Below, in pieces: positions 10,555 to 20,011 of a stretch of 64,000 nt of DNA. The stretch covers positions 124,001 to 188,000 of the forward strand of contig KB445808.1 in NCBI GenBank assembly GCA_000320605.2. The letters run 5' to 3'. Positions within the stretch are counted from its first letter, which is position 1. The number at the start of each line of letters is the position of its first letter. Made by a program: the position numbers and the translations under genes. Below the pieces are notes generated by a model, which was not told the DNA's origin, ran no database searches, and saw only the letters and a program-made list of their open reading frames with translations. Source of the DNA: Gelatoporia subvermispora B (taxonomy: Eukaryota > Basidiomycota > Agaricomycetes > Polyporales > Gelatoporiaceae).

Positions 10555-13500
10555 TCAAGTAAGACAAACATTAACAACACATCCCTGCTCCACGTCGACT
10601 GAGGCGTGGTCTGAGGCAGTACACCTCGTGTCAGGTCCTGGACAATATACTTTTATGCACCTGATGAAGGCGCACTGCCGCGGCCGTGCAAGCCTCTCAC
10701 TGTCTTCCATGAGATCGTCTTCCATTGTGACTGCGATACCGTCGTCGAAGGTTGACGGCTCAGCTTGAAGAATGATCGCATTGCATAATTCGTCTCCAAC
10801 AGCTGGCTCGGCGGAGTCGTAATGCAATGAGAGATATGGATTCGATGGTTCAATGGCGCTGTGAATTCTCACCGCGCTTCCGCGCAACGCAATCGCCGTT
10901 CGCAGGCGGAAGCAGTAATATTTAGCGATGAGGCCTCCTGTGGTGCACAGTGCGCTAGTAGTTCCGCAGAGATGGAACTTTGTGCCTGGGCGCAAGAAAG
11001 TCGCAGGAGCCCATCGGAAGCCACGGTCGCTCAACCGCGGAAAATCCTGGCCCTGGAATGGTAGCGTCGATGGTACTTCATGACACTGGAGGAGAAGCGT
11101 TTTCATGCGCTCCTCCGTAGAGTGAGAGCTCGCGAGGGAGAATGTGTCTATTCCCAAAAGGCTGGATATGGCAAGTGTTTCGTCCGAAGGCCTGCTGGTC
11201 GATCTGCCGCGCAGAGCATTAATGGCACCGCGGAGGCGCGAAGGGGAAGGTGATTCCGATAGGTTACCGATTAGCACGAGCAAATCATCAAGGGCGCCGC
11301 GGAGTTGATTTGCGACAGGCTGGGAGGAGTCATATCCGGACAGCATGAGATCCCAGAATCTCAGTTGGCCGTCCGAGAATTGGATGATCAGCTCCAGCTT
11401 CTTGGCTAGTACCGCTTCCTGGAGTGTCCAAAGCCGTTGCATCCAACCCGATGTCACGATACGGAGTAGTTTGTCCTCAATCGACGCGTGAATGGAGCAG
11501 GATCGTATTCCAGAGTCGATCACCAGCACTTTTGCGGCCTTTCTATAGGTCTCTCCCATCACCCCGATTGCACGTTTCCGGAGTTCCTGCTCTTTGGGCA
11601 CACATAGTGCGTCTATCCATATGAACCCTCCGTCGACTAGCTGGTGTGCGATGCGCGACAAACGTCGCAGCTGACATTGCGGCAAGCCCCGTTCTGTTGT
11701 GCTCCCTAGCCCATCGGCCCAGACATGTGAAATGGCGACGTAAGGTATACCGTACGATGCAGTGTTGCATGTCATCCTGATTGGAGCGTTACTAGTATTG
11801 CCACTGGTCTGGATGGAAATGATGGGAATTTTGTTGTGCAAGAGGGCCGCCTTGACTTGCTTGACAGGAGGCGTCATAAGCGTACATGTGCATCCCTCCG
11901 TAGCGTGCAGATTGGAGTAGAGCTCGGGATCGATGTTGTTGACCACGCATCGCTCTGTGCTGCATTGATCATGGTTCTGATGGCCGACTCCCTTGCGAAC
12001 GAGCGGCCTACGCGTGCTCGCAAATCCCAGTGCACTCACACTGTGCCCAGCAAGCTGGCCAACTGTGAATGGACACCAACCGTCTTCGATCATCTCACGG
12101 AAACATACCTCGGTGACAGAGAACCTACGGGTTAGGACCGTCGGAATGTCAAACGCGAGGAAAAGCTCCGTCTTCTCAAGCTCGCCTTGAATGAAGCTGA
12201 ATAAGGTTGCAATGATGGCGTCAATCATGTGCCGGATTTTCCGCATGTCTTGCTTCTCTGCGCCGATCGCTGTGTAGATGTGGTCGATTTCGAGGGACTC
12301 CGATGTTTCGGCGCTAGAGGACTCCCGTATCTGTGCACGGAAGGCCTCCCAATTTATCAACTCCTCAGCAACTCTTAATGCGTTTCCTGCGCGGTCGATC
12401 CAGCGTCTAAACACGTCAGGGTCCGCGACACGTAAATTCCGGAAGAGATCCTGGCACTCTTGAAGTATGCGAGGAATTTCCTGGGTTGTTATGATCACCT
12501 TGCCACACGGTAGTTGCCGTAGAAGGCGTCGTTCGGGTACGCAGTTGTCCAGGAATACTTCCAGTAAGCCAAACGTGAGTTGACTCTGGTGAAGGGCAAG
12601 AATATCAGGGCTGTCATCCAGGTGGGCCGGAATCGTGGAGGGTCTCCGACATGTTTTATATTCACGGAATGGCACCAAGTCGTAGCCATCGTGCTTGGCT
12701 CCCAGCCAGAGCGCATCCTTGCAGAGTAGAACTGCGTCCATGTCCTGCATTTCTTTAGAACTCTCCTCGGTCAAATCGGGGGATGAGGTCGGAACAGATT
12801 GAGACACTATCTGAAATCCATTTCCGGAGGTGTTCGTTTATTTCACTGATAGGGTGATGCACAAAATATGCAAATACTCACGGGATGGACGTGCGAGGAC
12901 GGCAGAGGCGCATAATTCCTCAGGTATTCACGATCCTGCGCTATGATGTCCAGGAGGGAAGCGACATTTAAACAGCAATCGATGTATGCAGCAAATTTAG
13001 CCTTTACTGCCGTAGCGATGGCCAAGAGATGGCCGGCAACCTGCTGAACCGGTTGGACGACATCACTGCAATTTGAATAGGTTCCTTACCCCTTCTATGA
13101 ATGACAACATCGTACTCGGACTCGGCGCAAGCAGTGATACAGCCATAGGTTTCGCCGTGGCACGTATGATGGCGAGTTGAAGCTCTTGTAGATGAGGGAC
13201 CAAGGATGGTTCCTGTTCAAATGTTCCAAATTGTCAGCTCCTAGAAACATCATTTTGCGTATCTAGGGCTTACAATGTATACTTGAGACTCCGCTGATTT
13301 ACATATAGCATTGACTTCTCGAAAACAGCGAGTAAAGGCACGTATGAAGTCGCCGAAGAACAGGGTAGGAATCTTATTCATAGTATACAGAGCTTCCAAT
13401 GCTCCATAGAGCGTCCGGCGTGTATGAGGTGTCACCAGCAGCAATGGTAATGTAGCGTCCGGATCTGAAGCGTATGTCATATCTGGTAATGTATCCTGAT

Positions 13501-14411
13501 GCGAGACGCATGATCATTGTCGGTGAGGTCATCTGCTCACTACACGCTCAACACTCACTTCATCTCGAAGAATCGATGCAATAACCGACTCGACCAAGAA
13601 TTCACTCAGGAGCACCTCCAATAGTTCCCTCCGAGACCTGTGCATCATTTCTTGCTCGGTAAGATCGTGACCGGCTTCGTTTGGGTCTAGGGATCCGAGA
13701 AATGTGAGGGGTAGAGCTCCGAGCTCCTCGGTGAGCTCTGTGAGGTAATACAGGACCTGAAAGGGGTAAGCTGAGAATCGTGACACGCGAATGCTTGCTT
13801 ACTTCATTCAAGAAATCCATCACGTAACTGGGTCTGAACGTGTCCATCGGGGACGTCGGTATCGTGAACGATTGGTTGACAATCACAGGCGAATCAGGGA
13901 AGTATATCATTGACGTTGTCATTGCAGTCGATAATTTCCCCGCATTGATGACCAGGTCGTAGAGCTTGTAGAATCCAAGGTCCATCTGCACAATCTGGTG
14001 GTCACGCCGCCGGGCGCGTTAGTCATTGATTATGAGGCATTTGACGCATATTCGACATACTACACCCTTCCAAGACATCATAACCAGAATCACAACGAGT
14101 TGATCCAGACAGTCTTGCAGTTCAATACGCAGCTCAAGAAGGGTCTCTGGGGATTCGCGGTACACCTGACGTCCAGGCTGGTCGTCTGACGAGGATATCT
14201 CGGGGCCTCGTATTCCAGTGTCATCTACCAGAGACGATGCACTATTGGACCTCATCGCCTGTAAAGCCTCGACAGGCGTGTTCAAAGTCTCATGCCTGCT
14301 TCCCAGAGGATAAGCGTTGGGCTCCTCTAAGACGACTATCTCTGTATGAAACTCGTCAATACAAGCAACACGGCAACCACAACGAGTCCTATACTTACCA
14401 GTATCTTGCAT
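10555..14411 (-). CDS. HET-domain protein, about 1,144 aa, eight exons
   Basis: HET domains are found in fungal heterokaryon-incompatibility and non-self recognition proteins, where their activation triggers cell death. Exons (minus): 14411-14399, 14341-14061, 13994-13803, 13756-13559, 13495-13283, 13212-13090, 13040-12882, 12810-10555. All are GT..AG and multiples of three overall (1,145 codons with stop). The start is the ATG opening MQDTEIVVLEEP. The HET domain lies at about residues 747-866, with YVAISHVWADGLG, FIWIDALCVP, MGETYRKAAKVLVID and SGWMQRLWTLQEA. Just before it, Cys/His residues cluster (QCSTERC ... HATEGCTC), as in a zinc-binding site. The first 390 residues are helical and match nothing I know. 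The last exon alone looks like a 750-codon gene but opens with GTG after a TTTCAG acceptor, so it is not a start. It converges on dynamin copy 1. No break is seen. Confidence 0.85.
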
Positions 14412-15446
14412 GCTTGGCAGTTCGTGGTCCGAGAACAGAGAGATAAGAGAATGCGGACACGGGCACCACTGCAAAAACAGGGATATATTTCCAGTCCTAT
14501 AATAGCTTGGAGCAGGTGCCACGACGAGCCCATCGTGAGGCCATCGGCGAGGAGTTCATTCCAGAACATGACAAGAGAAGCGCGCAATATCCACCTCCAG
14601 GTAGAACATGAGTCAGAAGGCAGAGCAGGCGGCGGATATTAAGGAAGAAGTGTGAAGGCAGTGGATACTTGTCTCGAATAAGAGAACGTGTATGATCTCT
14701 AGGCCGGCGATCTGGACGCAGGGGAGGGGAAGCGTACACATCTAACCTTAGCACTGCGTGAGGCTTTTTTTAGAATGAATACACGTACTGCATATTCGTC
14801 GAGCAGTGAAGCTGCTGCGAGATTCTAATGATATTCGATAACTAACGACTCATTCGATGACCTTTTATGATACAGAACATGTACTGACCTGTTAACTTTC
14901 TCTCCTTGACGCTTCTGCTGGGCTCGCGCAAGACATCCCTAGAATATCGCTCAGACTCCAGAGACGTCTACGGCGCACGCGTCATCCCCACACCACCCTG
15001 TATCTCATCTCATCTCATCTTATCTCATTCCATCTCAACGTCTCTTATCTCCTCTGGTCGCTACGTCCCTGCCGCATAGGGACGTGCCCTCGTTGAACTG
15101 TCTCGCCACTCCACCTCTCGGACCAAGCCAAGTCCTCATGTTGACGGCGCGATTTCGATTTCTCTGCATCTGCAAGCACCCTTCTCGACAGCATGAGAAG
15201 ATTCTGGGGCTTAGATTGCGTCGCGTGTCTGGGCAGATGTGTTCCCGACCGGATCTGACTATAGCTATGCTCGCAGCTCGTGGTGTCCCAGGTGTAGTGA
15301 AATAGCCCATATTTTCCAGGTCCTGCCCAGTGAGGAATATGCGCTCACGTATGTACAACGGTACAGGCGCTTCCCCAGCCACCATTTCACCGCGATCAAC
15401 CAGAGCGTTGTGCTTTACCTTGACTGGAATCGAGTTCGCAAAGCAG
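14412..15446. other. Upstream region of the HET gene, no supported gene
   Basis: The region immediately upstream of the HET start contains an alternative minus frame (14587-14336) with a hydrophobic stretch (VSIGLVVVAVLLVLTSFI). That stretch overlaps the predicted intron 1 and ends in a stop, so it is not assigned. A CATCT-type microsatellite lies at 15001-15057. No other structure was found. Confidence 0.4.
15001..15057 (+). repeat. CATCT/TCTCA pentanucleotide microsatellite, degenerate
   Basis: The run TATCTCATCTCATCTCATCT and its continuation is a five-base period that degrades toward 15050. Confidence 0.8.
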
Positions 15447-15955
15447 ATTGAGGATGTGTCTATCCGGCAGGGTGAGCTGCACAAGAAGGGGCGCCTCGCG
15501 GAAGCGAAGCGCCGATTTACGTGGGCAAGATCATCTCCGCCTTCCATCGGGCTGAACGCCTACGATACCAAGCCTGTCGACCTCGCGCGGGCCCTCCCTT
15601 CCAATCTGAACAAAGCGGAGATCGAGGTCATGGCCATCATACGCGCATACTTCCAGGGCACTTGGTACCCTCCACTCTCCGCTTTGAACCACACTCAGTG
15701 CTCACGAGCACACAGTCGCGCATAAGCGCCTCATAGACGACCTCCTATCGCCATCGATCAGGACCTCGTGCTCGGCCTGGACGAGAGCCACCAGCCACAA
15801 TGCAAGCTCAGGGAGGGTCTCGTGTTGCACGGCCCCCTCACGTATCAGGTCCGAGGAGAATGAGGATGTATCATGTGTCGATGCGCCGCCGGGACGAGCT
15901 GCGCAGGAAGGAGTGCCTTGCGAAGGCGAGACGTGATGATCTGATCGGATTTCGT
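15447..15955 (+). pseudogene. Dynamin C-terminal relic (stalk end plus effector helix), scrambled
   Basis: Three pieces of a dynamin tail related to copy 1 can be read. First, 15447-15510 gives EDVSIRQGELHKKGRLAEAK, matching the terminal EDVSLRRDELRKKKERLAKA of the copy-1 gene. Second, 15521-15660 gives KIISAF, KPVDLARALPS and IRAYFQG, matching the stalk end just before the last intron. Third, 15716-15955 matches the final exon again (AHKRLIDD, DQDLVLGLDESHQ, RRDELRRKECLAKARR) but with frameshifts. The end piece therefore appears both before and after the stalk piece, so at least two tails were joined or rearranged. No GTPase domain is present. It cannot encode a dynamin. Confidence 0.75.
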
Positions 15956-16889
15956 TGGAAGATAGGCATTGTCGAGTCTCCGTATTTTGGGCGAGTTTCG
16001 TGCATATGTCACACACCGTTGTGCAAACAAACATTGAGAGGAGAAGGAGCAGGGTAAACAAATCTTAGCAGGTCAGCTCACATCGCAAATTCTCATCGTT
16101 TCTACTCTAACATGTTCTTTGCGCTTGCGAGAGCATTACTTTCTTGAACTGCACACCGAAGTTCAATATTTGATTGATCTGCGCTATAGCTTCGTGTGGC
16201 ATTCGCCAATCTGTGAACAATGAATTCTTGAGTCGATGTGAATGCCACAAAATAGTGAAGGCCATGCGGCAAATATCTGGATGAATTACCATCCACTACG
16301 ACTTGAGTTGGGATGCTCGGGCTGCGGATCTCATGAACTACGTTCGTCGACTATCACTTCCCGCCCTGTTACTATGACCTCTCAAAGTTCGTGGGACAAC
16401 CGAAAGTGTCTGAGGCTTTCGTGCTGCGGGCGAGTTTGCCTATGATTCTTGCTCTACTTGAAATTGTATAGCTCATCGGTACAGGACACTTGCACTCCTG
16501 TATCACGCAACGCCTCCTATCTAGAATAGGCGCTGCATGCGGGCTGATCGCACGGTCTTACCGCAGTCGTATATAGTGTTCTACGTATTCTACGATCGCA
16601 TACAGTCAGTGCTATTCATTGGCAGGAGAGATAGAATCACGCCGTTCTGTTCAACCTCCGCACAGTACGGTGTTCAAAGGGCTCGTCACACTGTAAAGAG
16701 TAACGCAAGTATGATTTCGAGGGCCTATTTCAAGATAAACCTTCATTCGCATATGCACGCATTGGGGCACGCTGTTTGGGTCGTACGAAGAGGCGGTGCA
16801 TTCCACAAGAAATGGATCGACGATCGGGAGGGCGAGGGAGCTGCGCATGTGTTGCACGATATATGCAGCTCGAGCTGCGATCGACATGA
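15956..16889. other. Intergenic, nothing identified
   Basis: The stretch lies downstream of the F-box gene. It shows only short frames with no recognised motif. Confidence 0.4.
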
Positions 16890-18787
16890 TCAAAGTGAGC
16901 TACGCTTCGATACGGACATCAGGATGACTGCACATACGTCAAGAGATTTCGAATGTTCACCAGCAGATTTACTTTCGACTTCGCAACGCGAGTGGTGCTG
17001 CACGATCATGTGACAAGAAGCACTGCCCAGCGGCCTGGTACCTATCCACGTCGCGTATGCTGGAGCACAAGGAAACTGTCCTGGACCCATCGCCAAAATC
17101 CGTGCACGCCAAGGCGACGAGTGCACAGTAAGAGTGTCCAGTGAAGGAAATGTGGAATCGAGTAAGCGAGCGATCTCCGTTGGGTCTCCGGACGTTCTTG
17201 GAACGTTCCAGATACCAAACATATGAACGATCACGAGATGCAGCCGCCGTATGGTGGGCGTGGGGAAGAGGTTCCCTCCATGATGTGTAGTCTTCGTCCC
17301 TATCGATGCTTATGGTCACGTGTAACGAGACGAGCTTTGTGCAGCACTGTGCGAAGTGCTGGATGGAGTGGATGGGCATGCCATCGTAGCGTTTGCCTAT
17401 TAAGCTGAGATGCTCGATCTCCCTGCATGCTTCGGCGATTTCGTGAACTTCGTTGTCGGTGAGGATAATACGGGCAACACCTTCAAAAGCGATGACAAGC
17501 TCTTGAGGTTTAGACATGCGGAGGAAGGGCATGATGCCGGCGATGCTGGCATCATTGAGAGGATGGTCATGGATCCAAGACGTCGTATTGAACGTCATTT
17601 CAAGCCGCTCCAGGGAGATAGGGCAGACTAAGAGAGTCCCGATTGATGAAATCCTCGATGACAGAGATCTTAAGAGATTTCAGGGCACATGATCTGATCG
17701 CCCATAGCAAGCGGACAACATCGTCACGGGGTGTGCAGGGGAAAATCTCCGACTCCACTAGGCTGGAGAAACCGACAACATTCGAAGGCACGAGGAATCG
17801 CGGAGAAATCGACAGATGCGCCAAGTCCTCCAGTTGGGATAAATGCCGGAGTAACATGAGGTCGTTCGTATTGCTCATGATGTCATCATCAAGTGGCGAA
17901 AGCTGGACATGGCGGAGATACAGCAGATTCGTAATAGATTGTAGCATTGATCGTGGAAAACCGGTCAACTGCAGCTTTTGTATTCTCGGTGCATGTGAGA
18001 ATATCTCGGCCAAGAAGTTTGTCATCGTACGACACCAGTGGGAATCTTTCTTCTGATCGGGCTTTGTGTTGATGATTGTAAGTTCACTGAGCGTTGGAGT
18101 ATGCGCAATTGACATCAGTAAAATCTTAATTTGACTTATAGCGTCTTATTTGCCTTCTGGGGTACTTATTGGGCGCTAATGAAGCAAAAAGACGCTGACA
18201 AGTCTCATAAAGGTAAATAAGACGCGTTAAGATAACTTGAGATTTTGCTGATGGATCCGATGCGAATGATGTGCGGTACTCGCGCTTCGGATGAGAATCG
18301 TCTGAGACATGGAAAAATGAGTCCGCTTCCGCCCTTGCGCACAACGCATGAAAATGTGGAGGGGTGTATTGCAGTGTGTCGCCACTCTAGAGGGTAAATG
18401 TCCAGTTCACGGATGTACCCCGCGTAGTATTCGAATCTCGCCCAGCTCGCATCGCAAATATGATCATCATCAATCCTCTAGATATATGCATGTTACTTAT
18501 GTTGGGAAGAATAGGGAAGTCATTCACATACATATACAGGTTGTCCGAAACTCAATGCGTGTACCGAAGTTGGGAAGAATACGCAACAGCGGCAATAGCG
18601 AATTCATCCGCGCCCACAATCGAGCTAGGGCAGGATCAGACCATGCCTTGCATACACGGACTGCACACGCTAATGTCGATATGACACCAGGATCTCTGGC
18701 CTCCAGGTAACCTTTGTCTCCAGGAAAATGCCCTAACGCCCAGAAGATGTGATGAAGAATGTCATTTGTTTCGAGAGCGCGATGCAT
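16890..18787 (-). pseudogene. F-box / leucine-rich-repeat-like protein gene, disrupted
   Basis: The N-terminus (ATG at 18787) is an F-box of the large agaricomycete family: ETNDILHHIFWALGHFPGDK, then ISTLACAVRVCKAWSDPALARLW. F-box proteins link substrates to SCF ubiquitin ligases through Skp1. After an intron, SWARFEYYAGYIRELDI and CLRRFSSEARVPHIIRIGSI follow. LRR-like strands come next (HAPRIQKLQLTGFPRSML, LRHVQLSPLDDD), then ISLERLEMTF and a tail to 16890. The gene is broken in at least two places by one-base frame changes, near 17640-17690 (between SVIEDFI and CPISLERL) and near 17252-17260 (between WREPLPHA and IRRLHLVIVHMFG). An 85-bp palindromic insertion sits inside it at 18141-18225. 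It could still be spliced around some of these, but I call it a probable pseudogene. Exon ends are approximate. Confidence 0.7.
18141..18225. mobile_element. 85-bp palindromic insertion (mini-MITE-like) inside the F-box gene
   Basis: The segment begins GCGTCTTATTTGCC and ends GGTAAATAAGACGC, so its 14-base ends are inverted repeats with one mismatch. A third related word, AAAAAGACGC, lies inside. It interrupts the F-box coding region between ISKISS and the LRR-like part. Flanks CTTATA and GTTAAG do not give a clear target duplication, so a hairpin inside an intron is an alternative. Confidence 0.5.
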
Positions 18788-20011
18788 AGAGTCGAGCTCT
18801 ACGGATTAACAGGTTGTTGAGTTAAAGCGTCGAAGACCGCCAATGAAAATATACTCGTCCTTGCTTTCAAGGGGATCAATATGGCGACTGCACGGGATAG
18901 GTCTGTACAGCTTGGATGCAAGTTCCCAGAAGCGCAGTCGGTGACGCGCTCGGATTTCCTCTCACTCTGGTGTGCAAACAAACGAATGCCCTGCTGTGCA
19001 AACAAATTGAGCCGCTCAAGCGCTCACCAGTGCTCGTCCGTCACGCGTCACGAGTCGCATCCAGTCTCCAGGCCACATCCCAGGACTTCTTATTTCACAT
19101 ATATGCCCTTACCTGCAATGCATCCTGCATTGTTGCAGTATTTCACTAACCGCCAAAATCGATTCACCATCGGGGCAAATGCCAGGAAGGCAAAGTAGCG
19201 ATTCTCCGGGGGTACCGCTAGGACGATTTTTCTTCGGACGACCGGGCGTGCGCAGCTTTCACGGGCCAAATTTCTCGCTTCTCATCCGCATTCAAGCTTC
19301 TAGAATCCTCGAGCGAAGTGACGATTCTCCTCGCGCTGACTCGTGCTGCGAACGACTGCGTCCACTACTGCAACTTGACCGGCGTTTTATCCGCGACGGA
19401 CAATCCTTCCCCTATCCAAGCCAACAAAGTACTGCGCAGCATGTTCTCTGTGCGCTTTGCATCGCGAGAAGCTCAGGATGCGTAGCTATCTCGCGCATCC
19501 CGAATTGCGCAGTAAGGTGAAGCTTCTAATTTGCCGCATCTGGACCGCAGCCCAACTTTCGAATTTCCCTGCGGACTACAGGGCTGCCTCATGCTATTCT
19601 TCCGAATTGCATACAAACTTCCCGTGCGGCTTCTCCGGGCCCATTACTCTGCCGTTCGTATGATCTTCCTGTCGTCCTACAATGCAAGAGAACGAGGTAC
19701 GCACAACTGAATGGTCCAACCATCGTGAGTAAACGTCGAATTCATGGAGTGTTAATTGCATCACAGAAGACCTCCTACATATGTGAGCCTGAGGTCTATA
19801 TCTAATGCTCTCAACGCTCATTAATGCTCAGTGCTTCTGTTGTCAGAACCACGACGCCTCGGTGGGAAACTTCGGTTCGCACGTAGGATCCGCAAGTTCA
19901 ATCTGACCCTTTCAACCTCGAGGCTGCATTTCCCGTACGCATTGGGTCCTGTGCGCATATAAGTATGCATCGTCTTCGTCGTCTCGTCTTTACCACCCCG
20001 AGTCTTCGAGG
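18788..20011. other. Intergenic, upstream of the intact dynamin gene
   Basis: No coding exon is supported. The 3' end holds the likely core promoter of the dynamin gene: an inverted CCAAT (ATTGG) near 19941 and a TATA-like element at 19958. Confidence 0.4.
19958..19963 (+). promoter_or_regulatory. TATA-like element of the intact dynamin gene
   Basis: TATAAG lies 49 bases before the ATG at 20012, with ATTGG (inverted CCAAT) about 17 bases further upstream. The spacing leaves a very short 5' leader. Assignment rests only on position and sequence. Confidence 0.35.

Noticed and set aside
10555..12807. A single 750-codon minus frame taken as the complete HET gene
   Set aside because: It would begin with GTG, and a TTTCAG acceptor lies directly before it; seven upstream exons join in phase, so it is the last exon.
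14336..14587. Minus-strand frame with a membrane segment as the HET N-terminus
   Set aside because: The hydrophobic part overlaps a good intron (GTAAGT..ATACAG) and ends in a stop; the other frame (MQDT...) connects cleanly to exon 2.
18421..18450. TTCGAATC resembling a tRNA B box
   Set aside because: No A box, acceptor stem or cloverleaf is seen; on the other strand the bases encode the conserved ARFEYYAG of the F-box gene.
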